Part shown: one piece after another, positions 1 to 12,503 of the stretch
Layout: each line of letters begins with the position of its first letter
Numbering within the stretch: position 1 is the first letter of the stretch
Assembly (NCBI GenBank): GCA_000507305.1
Contig: DF239020.1
Coordinates: forward strand, 74,501 to 138,500
Reading direction: 5' to 3'
Origin: Breviolum minutum Mf 1.05b.01
Lineage: Eukaryota > Sar > Dinophyceae > Suessiales > Symbiodiniaceae
Length of the DNA stretch: 64,000 bases
Made by a program: the position numbers and the translations under genes
The notes under the pieces: generated by a model
Database searches by the model: none
Told to the model about the DNA's origin: nothing
Seen by the model: the letters and a program-made list of their open reading frames with translations, nothing else

Positions 1-225
1 CACAACTTTGTGTTGAAAAACTTTGGACAAAAAAACGGTTTCCTGCAGCGCAGCTTCGCTACGGCATGCTCGGCAGTTTTGGCAATATGTCTTGTGATGG
101 AACAGACCAGCCGCGGCTTGAATAGTTTGCTGCCACTGTGGTAGCGAATCTCTCGAGAATAAGAAGTTGAACGAAGTTGAAGTGGCAATTGGCCAGCCAA
201 CAGATGCCAATAAAGCTCTGGGCAA
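1..225 (-). CDS. possible exon, unknown protein (runs off window)
   Basis: All three minus-strand frames stay open, or nearly so, from a TTTCAG acceptor at about 226 to the window edge, which is unusual in this AT-leaning DNA and suggests coding sequence. A second possible acceptor (CCCAG) lies at 218. The frame cannot be decided here, and no family is recognised in any of them. If real, it belongs to the same downstream unit as the other candidate exons between 0.9 and 7.1 kb. Low confidence, because openness and an acceptor are the only evidence. Confidence 0.25.
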   Translation of the reverse strand, partial: MPRALLASVGWPIATSTSFNFLFSRDSLPQWQQTIQAAAGLFHHKTYCQNCRACRSEAALQETVFLSKVFQHKVV

Positions 226-867
226 CTGAAACCAGAAATTCCATGTGGAAACCTTCGATAATTTTTCATGCGTGATAGCTGGGGCAGAACGCCTTTGTAC
301 GTCAAGCCAGATTTGCATTGAGAAACCTTGCCATTCTGAACTGGTAAGGTCGACAGAATACTCCCAAGGGACCTACCATTTGGAAGCATCGAAACTTCCA
401 CTAACCAACTGAGGCGCACCTTGAATCCTCACGCTTCACAGCAGAGGTTAAATACAGATGCCTCTTTTGTCCGAAGGCTTTGCAAGAGATTCGCCGTAGG
501 CCTAGCAATTTCACCCGTAGACCAGTGATAGAGCTTGTCTCGATAACCCCAAGGAGCTGATGAATCTGTGCTGAGAAACAAGAATCAAACGAATGAAAAT
601 GCAGTAAAATGTGTTTGCAGCGTCCGCATGTCAACCCCGTTAGAGCATGGTGATGGTCCTGGTCGATGTTTTACAGAAAGGATGTTTCTAACGGAGGATT
701 TCCCGGATTTGGCTTTGTGAAGGGGCGCACCATGAGACTCTTAGAGAACACATACAGACATGAAGACACAAGGAATCAAATCGCTGTTGAAAGCACCAAA
801 ACTTCAAGAATGCGTAGAGGCATTGCTTATTGAATCTGGGCTTTCTTTGCCAGATGCGTTTCGTTAC

Positions 868-955
868 AAACAGCCGACCATTTTGCCTCCGACCCCACTC
901 CCCCCCCGAGCAAGGCGTACAACTTTTCGTGCGAGATGGCACCGTACATTGAAAT
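868..955 (-). CDS. candidate exon, unknown protein
   Basis: A GC-richer patch bounded on the minus strand by an AACAG acceptor and a GTAACG donor. It reads about 29 codons in phase 0, beginning ISMYGAISHEKLYALL. The composition stands out from the AT-rich flanks. No domain is recognised. A second frame is also open here, so the frame is not certain. It is probably one exon of an unidentified minus-strand gene lying downstream of the MFS transporter. Confidence 0.3.
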
Positions 956-2293
956 CTGTTACGCTTATTCAGGGGCGGCGGCCGGGGTGGGCAGAGGAGC
1001 ACCTTGGGAATGGTCTTAGTGGCAAGCCCCGAAACAGGAGTTTTTTCCAAGGCCAATTGATTCGCCCGTATTGCCAGCTAAAGCTCATCCATCATGCTTC
1101 CATCCATCCAGTTTCTTTTGGCGAGTTTTCTTTCTCACCGACATATGGTCAAATCTTAAGAAAACATTCCTTCTTGCATTGAACATGACTTGTTCGCATT
1201 GTGGGGTTCGGTATTTGGCTTGGAGGTTGTTTTTTTTGTCCAAAATTTAAACCCATGCGTGCTAACCAGCGGTGGCCAACCAGTGGTGGCCAACCAGTGG
1301 CATTTGGACTGCCTGGAATCCGTAAACCACCCAAAGCCATAAAGCTGCCCAGTTCAAGCAAACTTGCCTCGGTTGCTTGATTGTACCAAGGGTTTGTGCA
1401 TCTGGATGCGGAAAGACCAGCTGCAGAACTCCATTGGTTCTTTTTTGCTTTTAGTACATTTGGCACCGCTGAATTCTGTGAAGAACAACTATGAGCAACA
1501 GACATGTAGTATTTTTTTCCGTTCGCACAATGTAAAATGCGCAAGCAGGAACGCCACTGTTGCGTCAGCAGAGGGAAGTGGACACGTAAGCAAGTTCATA
1601 CGACATCGACATCCATCAAGGTCTCTCATTTGCGATAAGATTTGGCTGGCAGGATTTAGGGGAGGGGCTGGCTCCATTGCAAACAAATTATAGGACCAGC
1701 TCTGCTGGATGAAGCCGTTTCCAGTTCAGAGATGATGAACGAGCTGAGCAAAGTTTAAAATCTTCCAACAAACCCGAGTTCCCAGCTTCAAGTATATCTG
1801 ATAGATCTGCCATGTCAGATTCCTTGTGATGGTGTCTCTTCACTTCTCTCCCGCCGTACGTTCCGATGCAATATCGGATTGAACTTTCCGCTGGCCCATT
1901 GTTGACGGTCAGCATCTTTCAAGACCTGTGTTTAGACCGTCCAATATAGCCGGCAAGGTGTTACCATGCCAAACAAAAGCTCCCTAGTCTAAGTCGTTTC
2001 ACGGAAGTATATGACAAGTAGCAATATTGAAATCCCATTCTTTGATAACCAAGCAGTAAAGATATGATGGAACAGCAAGAAGATATGGCTGCACTGAAAT
2101 CGGTGAAGTCTTATTCCGAGCGCTGCTGCTAGCCACCAGCCCTAGTCTTCTCCAGCCTTATGTCCACATGAAGCTTCGTACTTACAAGGTGACTTGCAAT
2201 AGGCGGCATCCAGTTCTTTTGCCCAAGTTTAAGGCCAAAATTCACATGTTTTGTAGCACCTTGGTGTTGTCGCGGCAACATTATGGTTGCTAC

Positions 2294-2395
2294 CCTTGCC
2301 CGCAGCGCCACGTTGGGGCAGGGAGGTGTTTGAAGCGAAAGAACCGGGCTGAGGCTTTGGATTCAGATGCGGCGTTGCAAGAAAGCGCAAGCCTT
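2294..2395 (-). CDS. candidate exon, unknown protein
   Basis: A segment of 102 bases, about 55% G+C by eye, between a GAGTCAG acceptor and a GTAGCA donor. Two frames are open. One reads through ASARFFRFKHLPAP and the other through ATPHLNPKPQPGSF. No family is recognised. The sharp drop into AT-rich sequence on the low-coordinate-to-3.4 kb side supports a real exon boundary, but the frame remains open to question. Confidence 0.3.
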
Positions 2396-2559
2396 CTGAC
2401 TCAGAGGTGAAAGTAGTGTTGCCGCAAAATCCATTGGGAGATCTATTTGCGTTTATTTGCCACAGACATGAAGCATGACACTGTTTACGCAGAATGTCTT
2501 GAGCCCTTTGCGAAGAGCTGGCTCTTCTTTCCAATCTTCAAGCAACTTGGCATCACAAA

Positions 2560-3450
2560 TCTTTTTAATTCTTATCAAATTTCTTTTTTTTTTTTAAATA
2601 TTTGAATGACCAATATTAATACCAATCCATTGGATTCGACCAACCCAATCATCGAATTCTGAAGCATCACTATATTCAACTAGATAAACATCAAATTCAT
2701 AAGGGCAAAAAACTGACACAAACCCATCGAATTATCCATTTACATAGCCATTAATCTGGATTATTTGGAACCGGATCAACATTGAGGTATTTCGTCTTCA
2801 GACCAACCAATTCCATACCCTTGGGATATTACTTCATGATATTCTATTATTGACATATAGATTAAATATATAATATTAATATTAAATAAATAAAATTATT
2901 TATTAAAATAAATATATAAATAAATTTGATAAAATATNTTTGTCAGAATTAAAAACGAATATTTTTTTTAAACCCTGGGAGTTGTTCACACACATGTATA
3001 TATATATATATATACGCCCAAGATCCATCAATGCTTTTGAATTTCCTGACCCAATTTTTCATAATAATATAGATATATGATATTTATTTATAATTATAAT
3101 CTAGATGTAAGTCCCAAAAAACACCATCCTATTTTCCATTATATTAATTGCTTAATAGGGATCCTTCCAATGGCTTATTATAATCCCTATACAATTGGGT
3201 AATATAATCCCCTATATACAGCAAATAACCAGGGTTTTTTCATTGCTTAGGTAAAATAAATCTTAATAATATTTTGAATGTCTTTTAATTTGTAGCTTGT
3301 AGCATTTTTTTACTTTTTTATTAGTCCGCAAACTTCACGGATTCTTGTTATTACCTCACAGCATAGCATCAACCGCCATCCAAAATTCAAGTTCTCATTT
3401 TCATTCATTTTCCAACATTGACATCTGGATGCTCAATTCTTTGATGACAT
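2560..3450. other. AT-rich gene-free stretch with one ambiguous base
   Basis: About 900 bases of very AT-rich sequence, with runs of TA dinucleotides near 2998-3014, poly-T tracts and long stretches of A/T only around 2860-2945. An ambiguous base (n) is present at about 2938. No open frame, splice signal or RNA-like fold was seen. It reads as an intron or intergenic spacer. Confidence 0.6.
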
Positions 3451-3560
3451 GGCTTTTAATCAATGAAATCTAATATCCCCAAAACAATTGGTGTTTATCC
3501 CCAGGTTCATACAAGTTCGTTTGATGAGGTTATTTTTTACCACCAAAAAACATCTACGGC

Positions 3561-3640
3561 CTGGGCCGGAAATGGCAACCAATCTGAGCATCGCGACCTC
3601 ATCATAGATCTCCCTTGCTCGGGGTGCTGCTGAAGGAAAC
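3561..3640 (-). CDS. candidate exon, unknown protein (GC donor)
   Basis: Reads about 26 codons after an ACCGCAG acceptor, including FPSAAPRAREIYDEVAMLRL, and ends at CCCAG followed by a GC donor. The residue mix (acidic and helical) looks like real protein. GC donors are common in dinoflagellate introns and recur in the well-supported genes of this window. No family is recognised. It may belong with the exons at 4.4, 5.4 and 7.1 kb, but phases were not linked. Confidence 0.4.
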
Positions 3641-4368
3641 CTGCGGTTGGGTGGTTTTACCAAGGGATTTGGGAAACATCGGCCACTGCAAAATCAACCA
3701 TGAAATCCCAGAAAACCAACCAAAACAGAAATCAATTTAAAAGATTCTTGAAAGTATAGTTTCATGGGAAATCACGTGAATTTTTGATTCAAAAGATGTG
3801 CCTGAATGTTTGGCCTGGGCCTTCAAACGAAAAGCTTCAGCCAAGACACTTGTGACCTTCATCATGCTCGAGCACCCATGGGTCCTAAACTTGACGCAAT
3901 CACTCCAAATGTATCCATTTTGGGGCAACACAATGATAGCCTGACGCCTGTGGTTAATCATATAGTAACGTTGAGTCATCAGCGTTGAAAGTCACTTCTT
4001 TCATGCTCACTGTTTCGTTCTTGTGGCTACTTCATCAGCTCAAAATCCCAAATGGAATTCGCTTAGCGAGCATTGAGTAGTGCCAGTTGACTCAAAACTC
4101 CTGGGACAGTTTTACATAGTAAGAGCTCTTGTTCTGTCGATGGTGGGGTTTAAGACGCTTCGGACGTGGGCTTCATTGCTATATTCGTCCAATCTCAACT
4201 TGTACAGGCGAGACGAATCTTCAAACAAGTGACACATCTCACCCATACAACCTGATTAAATTGATAGAATCAAACGGTTCAGTAGTGTCAAACCGATCTT
4301 TTCGAATAGGTACCATAATTCGGCTTGCTCAATGGACTTGAAATATCTCTTCATGCATTTTCTGGCCT

Positions 4369-4458
4369 CCCAGGTGCTTGGAAATTTCTCATGTCTTTTA
4401 ACTGCTCCTCGTACAAAGCGACCTGCGACATTTTGCCATAGCGGTAGAACTCGTCCTG
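4369..4458 (-). CDS. candidate exon, unknown protein
   Basis: After a GGCCAG acceptor (or the CAG three bases later) the minus strand reads QDEFYRYGKMSQVALYEEQL and onward for about 30 codons before an in-frame stop. A GT donor lies inside, after KMSQ (TCGCAG|GTCGCT), so the true exon may be only 33-36 bases. The composition is strongly protein-like and amphipathic. Function unknown. Confidence 0.4.
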
Positions 4459-5434
4459 CTGGCCACATCAACTGGACATCACTGGGCCCCATTTTCACCA
4501 TCAGACCATGAGACCCGCGCCTGCCGCCCGAAGACCATCAGACATGGTAAATCCAAGGGCGTGTTAAACAGCCTGTCATTCGGCCATCACTTAGAATTGA
4601 ACTTGCCGAAATGCCGAAATTTAGATACCATCCTCCTTGAAACAACCAACGGCTGAACCCATCAAGTGCACTCAAGGTTCGAAACTTCCGGGTTTTTTCC
4701 AACGAAAAAACAACATCTCAACGGGTTGCTACACCTCTCAAAACTCCGATCTCGGACCCGCATGCCATTGAAGAGAACGGACCTACAGTGGATTCAACGC
4801 CAACAAAACTGGATGGTCAACAAGAGAATGGCTAAAATGGCTGTAAAAAGCCTCGCCTGTGATATGATTTTTTCAATTTCGGGCTCACTCTGTTCGAGAG
4901 TTTTATATTTATAAATATATATATGTTACTAGTGACGTACCTCTTCAGATTGATGGAAAGGACTGGAAGCCAGCATATGTACAAAATGGTAAGAAAATCT
5001 CTTGAAACTCCTCTCGATTCGAGAAACAACATACAAAGAGCTACTAGTACCAACTCACTATCCAGATTGTTAAGGCCTCAGAGCTAGCAAGTAGCTTGAA
5101 TCCACCCCCCGGAGCTTGTGCCAACACACAACAGCTTGCGGGTTCGCTACAACCAGTCAGGGCAAACCTTAATATAAGGAGTGTATATATGTAATATACA
5201 ATGTACTTGATATGTATTCATACATGTGTGTTCTGAAAGGAGCCACCAAAAGCTACACATACGACCCAAGTTAGGACGGTTATGCTTAGCACTACTCTGT
5301 CAATCTCAATTTTTAATTAATCTATCCATCTCCACCTCCCTCTGAATCACTGGAACTCCATGATCAAAGATCATCAAAGATTGACCATCCATCACGATGT
5401 AATTTACCAAGTAAACTTTAAAAACAAACGGAAC

Positions 5435-5504
5435 TGATGCCATTTTTCACCGCCACGCCATGCTCCAACTTGGCATCCACACAATCGCCACGGAATCTCT
5501 TGAC
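5435..5504 (-). CDS. candidate exon, unknown protein
   Basis: A 70-base segment with a TTGTCAG|GT acceptor and an ATCA|GT donor. In phase 0 it reads VKRFRGDCVDAKLEHG and on through AVKNGI with no stop. The splice signals and charged composition make a real exon likely. The product is not recognised. Confidence 0.45.
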
Positions 5505-6322
5505 CTGACAACTCGATTTTTGGTATCACAACATGACTTGTTTCAACATCAAATAACAAAAAGATATTACAAAAAGGTAACAAAAGGTGGTTATGAATTA
5601 TCACCTGGTGCTTATTAATCAACAAAAAATCAACAAATAGTGGTTATTAATCAATTATGACCCTTTTCTTTAACTTTTGCCTGGTCTGAGCACAATGAAA
5701 TGCTTTTCGGAAGAGGAGAAAAGAATGGCAAAATCCAGTTGGAACGAACCTACCTTCGCCGGTTGCATCAAATTGATGCAGACATATCTGGATGCCCGAC
5801 TGGAAAATGATCTGTCACTCAGTTTCAAGATAAGGATGAGAGAAACACCATGAACCAACTAAACTTGAACAAGTTGAACAAAAAACAGGGAGCGACATGA
5901 TGCGACATATGAACCAAAGTTCCATATCAAATCAAATGGCTTTGTATTTTTGTTTCACTCTGGTGTTCATTGCTGGCAACTAAACTTACGAGCAAGTCCG
6001 GCATCGGCACCATCAAAACCCCCTGGGGTCACTTCCCCGAGCGTGCACTTTTTTTCCCAACGTTATCCGGATGAAGCGAAGCCACCAAGGGAACTTAAGA
6101 ACTTCCTTCTGGTGTGTTGAGTTGATGTAGCCACACACAAATCTGAATGTAACAACCAAAAAATCAGGGTACACAATTGTACACCTTCCCAAAAAATGCG
6201 AGGGGTATGATCAAACGGCACATTGATGAAAGGAAGTTATCGAATCACACGTCGCTGACTAGACCAAAACCACAAGGAACTTTTGAAGCTGGAAGCTTAG
6301 CTAAGAAACATCGAATCAACCA

Positions 6323-6429
6323 AGCTAATTGGTGGTTTCAGTTTCAACCCATTTGAAAAATATTAGTCAAATTGGATCATCTCCCCAATTAGGGTTGAAC
6401 ATAAAAAATATTTGAAACCACCACCTAGC
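6323..6429. repeat. inverted-repeat (MITE-like) element
   Basis: The left end GCTAATTGGTGGTTTCA pairs with the right end TGAAACCACCACCTAGC, and a further TTCAACCC / GGGTTGAA block pairs inside, giving a hairpin of about 107 bases with an imperfect stem. It has no coding content. The size and form match short non-autonomous DNA transposons or introner-like elements. No second copy was noticed in this window. Confidence 0.45.
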
Positions 6430-7046
6430 AAGCAATTCCATTTTGTATGTGGTGGGTATGTCACAAACATCGATGATCTTGCAACAAACATCTGAGAGTA
6501 CCAAATCTTGGACCAATGGCCTCAATGGCCTGCACCCGAGGTGTACAAAAAATCAGGAATTGACTACTGCGAAAATTACCTTCCCAAGAAAATTTCTAGA
6601 TTTTCTCCATCAACACGTAGTGTGTACCTTTGAAGATCAGCATACTGAAAAAGCATTTGTTTGTTTTTTGCGCTCACCAGACAACCTCTAAGATCTGCGG
6701 CGTTACTCCACGGATTTGCCAACATAATTGTCTTACAAATGTGTTAGCTGATATCAGAGATCCTGATGGGATGAAATTGGCACATCCTGAAGCAAAACTT
6801 TTCTAAGCACATCGCACATCCACTGATGAAAATCGGGGCTACCCTTTCTTCTTCAAGCTGCTTGACCTGTTGGGAATCAGCTATCCAAACAAATTGAAAT
6901 GTGTCTACTGAGCATAGATCAGAGATGATCAGCAGCAGGATCTGTATCTAGGATCAGATGTGCTAAACAGCTGGGAGGAAAAGTCTATACATCATGGACA
7001 GCCAATCGTTACAACCAGCATTGTCAAACATCACCCATCGTCACAC

Positions 7047-7133
7047 CTCTAAAGGTATCTTCTAGATTTGCTGTGATTTTGACCCTCTCTGGAATCATAG
7101 TCTCTGAAAAAATGGGGATGGCATCTCGAGGGC
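7047..7133 (-). CDS. candidate exon, unknown protein
   Basis: Bounded by AGTACAG|GC (acceptor) and AGAG|GTGTGA (donor). With a two-base prefix it reads PRDAIPIFSETMIPERVKIT then ANLEDTFR, fully open. This is among the best-looking of the small exons downstream of the transporter, and probably belongs to the next minus-strand gene. No family assigned. Confidence 0.45.
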
Positions 7134-8293
7134 CTGTACTCCTTACAGTCGTTGTGGAAAGGGGCACCAAATGTCAAGTCAGAGAAGAGGGCGATGCGCT
7201 GTGGAGTCTCTTTGAGACACTCGGCACCAAACCTAGCCATTGTGCAACCTTTTCAACCAATCTCAATGATGAACATGGAGCGCAAATCTGGTCTATGATC
7301 TACCTTTAACCATGCCAAACAACACCTTTTCGCCGCTTGCTTTATGTCCAGTCTTCATAGGCTAGGACCTAGGAATATGATCCATGGAACCAGACTGGTG
7401 ACAGGTACTCTTTTGTCTCAAATAGGAAGGTCAAATCAAAACCATGACGCTGAGTTCCGATTTACACGTTCCAATTTACGAACAAGACCTTGGGACCATG
7501 CGGTATTCTCTTCAGTGTGGGGGCACTCAAAGTGTGGGGCATCCCATAATCCATTCATTCTCATTCACCAATTCAACCGCTCTCCTCGTTTTGATGTGAA
7601 AACTAAAACACCAACCCCACCTCAAACAAATAATATATCAACAACAACAGTCATCTTTTCCAACTATCTGTATCATTATGTCATTATGTATCTAATCTTA
7701 AAACAACAGTAGAGCTTTTTTCTTTTGGAAGATGGCCAGTTGAACTTGAAGATTTTGGAAGTTGGAACTGGCGGCTCGGTACCATTCTTGCCGAGGCAAA
7801 GGCCAACTCATACAGCGGCAGCGGGTAATTTCTCTAAGCGTTCCACGCGAAGCACATCTTTCCTGAAAGGTTGAGCATGGAACATTTCACTCCAAAACAT
7901 GAGAGAAGAGTTCATCAAAACTGTTAAACTAACGTGAAACATCCAAGGATAATCATCACATTTCTATAGATTCGTTGAGTCGGTGTGCTTTGGATGTTTG
8001 GTTGCGTATAAGTACCTTGTGTTCAGATTCCTTATGTACGTCACTTACTGTTGTTTGAGAAGGGGGCGAGAAGCGCTTCTGCGCTTCCCAGCTACAGAGT
8101 CTTAAAACCTGGACGAAGTTGCGGCCCATGTAGCTTCAAGATGCACCTCCAACCATACCGTTGATTAGCATAGGCCCTTCAAAATCAACACTTATACAGT
8201 AACATTTTCGGATGCGTTTTTCTATAAAAAAACATGCAAGCAACTTCAGAAACGAACATTCCGATTCCCCAAAATACCTTGTCTGCCAGTCCC

Positions 8294-11200
8294 TTAGTAG
8301 TGTGATCCAGAGTTCACAAAATTGGTCCATAGAAAAATCATGAACAACCAATCCTGTAAGCTGTCAAGCGACACAAGGGTCCATCGAGAGAAGTACAGGA
8401 GCACGGCACACACAAGCCTATGCATGCACAAGGATGATGCTGGAGCAGCTTCATGGCACATATTTGACCAGCAGCCACTATGTAAAACTCCCATATTTTA
8501 AATACACCTCTCATGAAATTTAGTCAGTTCACTCATTATTTCACTCATTAGTTTTTTCCATACTTCCCTTCTCCTCTGAAAACTCCAACCTCCCCCAACC
8601 GCAAACATCGGCCAAGATACCAGCAGCTAATAGCTGCTGAGAGGGCCCAACGACGACCCATAGCACTCACGATGATGGCGACCACTTCGGGTCCCAAACC
8701 TTTGCCCACATCATCCGTCAGAGTCACCAGGGCGAAGACCGTTCCACGCGTGGCGGAGCTATTCACGTTCCTCAGGATGCGCTAATCGTAGGCATGTTCC
8801 AGTCCGAAACAGTTGGGTAGGAAGCAGAAGATGGGAACATATTTTTTTGTTCAGAAGAATTCATTCCTACGTGATGCTTCATATGTACATATGAATATAT
8901 ACATACATATATGGATATATTATGTATGTTCATAGTAAAATCGTAATTATACACACATGGACATGTACTTATATCAGAAATTACAATTATATAGATACAA
9001 ATGTTGGCATCAACCACTGGGCCACCCTGACATCAGGAGGCCTTTCAAGTTGGGATTCGTGACCTGTAGGGCTGGAAGGTGAACTCCAAATGTTGGGATT
9101 TAACTCCTGGTGGTTTTAAACCATTTCATCCCAAGAATATTAGGCAGAAAATAGGATCAAATTGGATTTATTTCCTCAAATCGGTCAGGATAAAAGTAAG
9201 ATACTTTTTGGAAACCGCCACCTGGGGATGGTGTGTGACCCATGATTTTACAAATTTTTCAAGGTTTTTTTTGTGCTTAGGTGGACATGGAACCATTGGA
9301 GCCAGCAGATTTTCTTGATGTTCGTTGGGGATGTTGTTTGGACACTCAATTTTATCAAAAACAAAACTATGGTGAACAAATTTCGAGGGACCCCCCCATA
9401 AACCTGGCTGAAGATCATGAAATTGTAGGAAACCAACGCATATTGAGGACCCGTTGGGGTCTTGACCCCTTTTAGGGGAACATTCCAACATCAGGAGGCA
9501 TTTCCCTATGATGGTGATATCCCTAAGACATCTATTTTTGTGGAGGAAAAATGAACTGCAACCACCAATTTTACAAGACAACGAATTCCAGAAACGGCCA
9601 TCCAATACTTGCCAAGGAGAGTTTGATGATGACAACTGATGTTTTTGTGAAGTGTCAACGAGTAATTTCAATGCAGTTCTTCGTGGATAGCAGCAAGAAT
9701 CACCCTCGTGAACGTTCTTTTTTTGATCTTGATAAGTGATATAACGAAGAAATGAAACAGCGCGTTTGCAAGCATCTTTTGGAAAAGATCATCTCCAGCC
9801 ATCCTAAAATAATCATCATCATGCACACATATATATATATATATATGTATATACGTAATATAATTACATCGTCATATCCACATCAATGATCATCAGTGTA
9901 CAATTCTGGATGAAAGATTATATGATCTTATATGATTCACCTCTTTGTCTACATTTTCATATCATTTTGGAGACGTTTTTCCCCATAAAACCCCGATGAG
10001 ATGGGTCTTGCAAAACCAGGTCACTGCAGCAGCACCACCCAGGAAAGCCAAGGAAAGTGCCCATGGACTAGGCCAGGCACCTGCGCTTCAAGATGGTAAA
10101 ATTGCGCCAGACTGTAAGATAGGAAGATTAAACATGATCAAATTACTGGGGTTGGTCCCATTTATGGTTTGCCACCCTAATTGTCAGCGATGTCATAAAT
10201 GGTAAACAGCAACAAATTCGCATGCTTGACGTGTTAGGCCAGTTGTCCCTCCAACGGATTCCCACCTTGTGCAGCATCCGTTTGGGAGATCCTAAGGTCA
10301 ATGGGTCACCCATTTTCCATGGATTATCATTGCATGCCCAATATAATCCTAGAGCAGTTTGTGGTTTTGGAGTATCACTAAGAAAGACACCTTGCATTGC
10401 CATCTATATTTTGAGTTTTATCATTTGCAACTACCAACGGTGCATGAAGACTATTACTGGATTCTCGCCAAACAATAACTAACGGTAGGATTCTTTGACG
10501 GGCCTTGCGGATTGGGGGATGCCCCTAGATATAATGATATATTATATAATAATGTGCGAGTATCTGCACAATACCCCTAGACATAATGATATATTATATG
10601 AGTATCTACATGTATCTACTACTTGTACATTAAAGTATATCTATTGGTACATCGTTTTTGTTTCAACCCCTGTTTTTCCAAACCAACCGAACTCGACTTT
10701 TTGTTGGTTGCGCAAGAAGCAAGGCTTCTGGATTGGAGTTGATCAGCAGCAAGAAGGGACACACTGCGAAGGAGGTGCAACTTGCCATCAAGTAGGGCAA
10801 GTGACCTCTATTTCCTGAGTGTTACCCTCCGGTAAACAAACATAGCAATGGAAAATCCCCATCTTCAATAGGAAATACATCTTCAAATGGTGGATTTTAC
10901 ATTGCTATGTTAGATTACCGGAGTGTTAAACAAAAATCACAAAAAAGTCATCTTTGTATACGGCAGGTTGTATCAAATCAAAGGTAGTTTTTTTGTGGAA
11001 TGGATACTAATGGTTGTATAATGTACTGTAAACACCAAAAACACATGCAAATTCAAGATGAAGAGCTCATCCGTTCTGCATGCTCATGGGCAACATGTCA
11101 AGACTGTTTCTTTTGAAGTTGCTTGACATGACACATTGCGCGTCCTTTGTACTTGTGGCCACCCTTCAATAAGCACCAGGTCACATCTTTTCCAAAAAAT

Positions 11201-12007
11201 CAATCGGATTTCCTTATCCTGACTATGTAACAAATCATCCTCACAAATAAAACTCATCCAAAAGTAGGAATCTAAAAACAAATCTGAAATTGAATCCACT
11301 ACAATATCTGTTTCTACCTGTTTTCCAACCCTAAATTTGAATCCATTTGAATCCTGCCTTCAAACCAACCTTGACACACCGACAAGCATCGATGATAGAT
11401 GCGTTGACCCAAGGCAGCCCCCACCAAGGCCCACAACAAACAACTGGCACCGAAGAAAGAAACCAACAAGGTGGCACTTTCCACTGACAAACCTGTCAAG
11501 GCGACAGGTTTCAAAAAGTTGTATATGTTAACCGTAAAATGTCAGATTCAATGAACAAAAGTTGCACCAAAATGACATTTTAAACGAAATTCCGCCGGCC
11601 TTGTTCTTTGTGCAAGTAGTCAGGGACGAATGTCGTTACCTGCACATGCTACATGGTCTTCATGGTGAAAGACTGTGTGTTTAAACAGCGAAAAGTCTGA
11701 CGTGAGACCACGAAGATAACCCATTGTGCTAGATGCATGTGTAAACCCTTCCAAACGATTGTAAACCAGTCTTAACGAATCTTGGAAAAGCAATTCAATG
11801 TTCCTGAAACTCCATCTGAGTTTCACACTGCACGAGGTTGGCAACTACACTTTGGGAAAGGTTTCCATAGCACGATGTATTTCCGCCATTTCTTACCATG
11901 TTGGTTGATGACTATCTCAAGTGTTTTTTTTTGAAACGTCCAAGATGCAGTCGACCAAGCAATGCATCCGGGTACGGCTTGACATAAGAAGAGGCGATTT
12001 GAGCGAC
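8294..12007 (-). CDS. Spinster-type MFS transporter, 3' half (TM7-TM12)
   Basis: Seven phase-consistent exons on the minus strand: 12007-11949, 11639-11600, 11492-11370, 10805-10698, 10080-10017, 8770-8621 and 8417-8294 (stop at 8294-8296). The chain reads LFLCQAVPGCIAWST (TM7 start, the QG.PGC.PWG motif of Spinster proteins), PDYLHKEQGLSVESAT, a TM8 ending GQRIYHR, then HLPYLMAS (TM9), ALSLAFLGGAAAVTW (TM10), RGTVFALVTLTDDVGKG with GLGPEVVAIIVSAMGRR (TM11), and a final hydrophobic segment. Spinster homologues are membrane transporters, often of lipids or lysosomal solutes; the substrate here is unknown. Introns after 11949 and 11600 use GC donors. The matching 5' half lies 19.8 kb upstream and joins in phase. 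Confidence 0.82.
10819..10929. repeat. inverted-repeat (MITE-like) element in transporter intron
   Basis: The left arm contains CTCCGGTAA...CATAGCAATG and the right arm contains CATTGCTATG...TTACCGGAG. The arms are roughly 38 bases with a few mismatches around a 33-base centre. The element lies inside the intron between transporter exons 11492-11370 and 10805-10698, ending about a dozen bases before the AG acceptor. That position fits an introner-like or MITE insertion. Confidence 0.6.
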
Positions 12008-12041
12008 CTGGTGATTTTTTCGGAAGATCTTGATGGCGACT

Positions 12042-12042
<1 letters not shown>

Positions 12043-12079
<37 letters not shown>

Positions 12080-12146
12080 GTGATGGTGATGGTGATGGTG
12101 ATGGTGGTGGTGGTGGTGGGTGGTGGTGGTGATGGTGGTGATGGTG
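12043..12146. repeat. ATG/GTG trinucleotide microsatellite
   Basis: An uninterrupted run of ATG repeats grading into GTGATG and then GTG repeats, about 100 bases. On the opposite strand it translates as poly-His, which explains the His-rich open frames there. It lies just upstream of transporter exon 12007-11949. Confidence 0.9.
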
Positions 12147-12503
12147 GAAGGGCTCATTTGCCAAGGCGATTCAAACGCCAACTTAATGCCAAGTTCTTGA
12201 AGTGGCAACTTCTCTGAACAAATCGTTTCTGAAACTGACTGTTTTGATGTTTTCATCATCACTGACAATGACTTCAACTGTCATGTCTCAGATGTGGCAG
12301 TTGGTAGGTGTGGAGGTCTTGGGCTCAGTCTTGGTGATGTTTGGTGGGACATGGCGGATCTAGGGGGAAGCAAACTCCTTTTTTCATGCACATCACACAT
12401 CCGCTTGTCGTTCACACTCCTAGCATCATTAAACAAAACACATACCCTCCGCAAAACAATAGCTAGAGAATTCCAGCATTTGTAGATGTATCTCTTCTTT
12501 AAC

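Noticed and set aside
9168..9671. 167-codon minus-strand frame between transporter exons
   Set aside because: It lies within the intron 10017-8770, has no splice-linked phase with the transporter and no recognisable motif.
11990..12050. VAIKIFRK frame resembling a protein kinase VAIK motif
   Set aside because: It is in a different frame from the transporter exon 12007-11949, which has family motif, phase and splice support; no other kinase motifs are nearby.
11823..12277. Poly-His and poly-Ser frames
   Set aside because: They are translations of the ATG/GTG microsatellite at 12043-12146.
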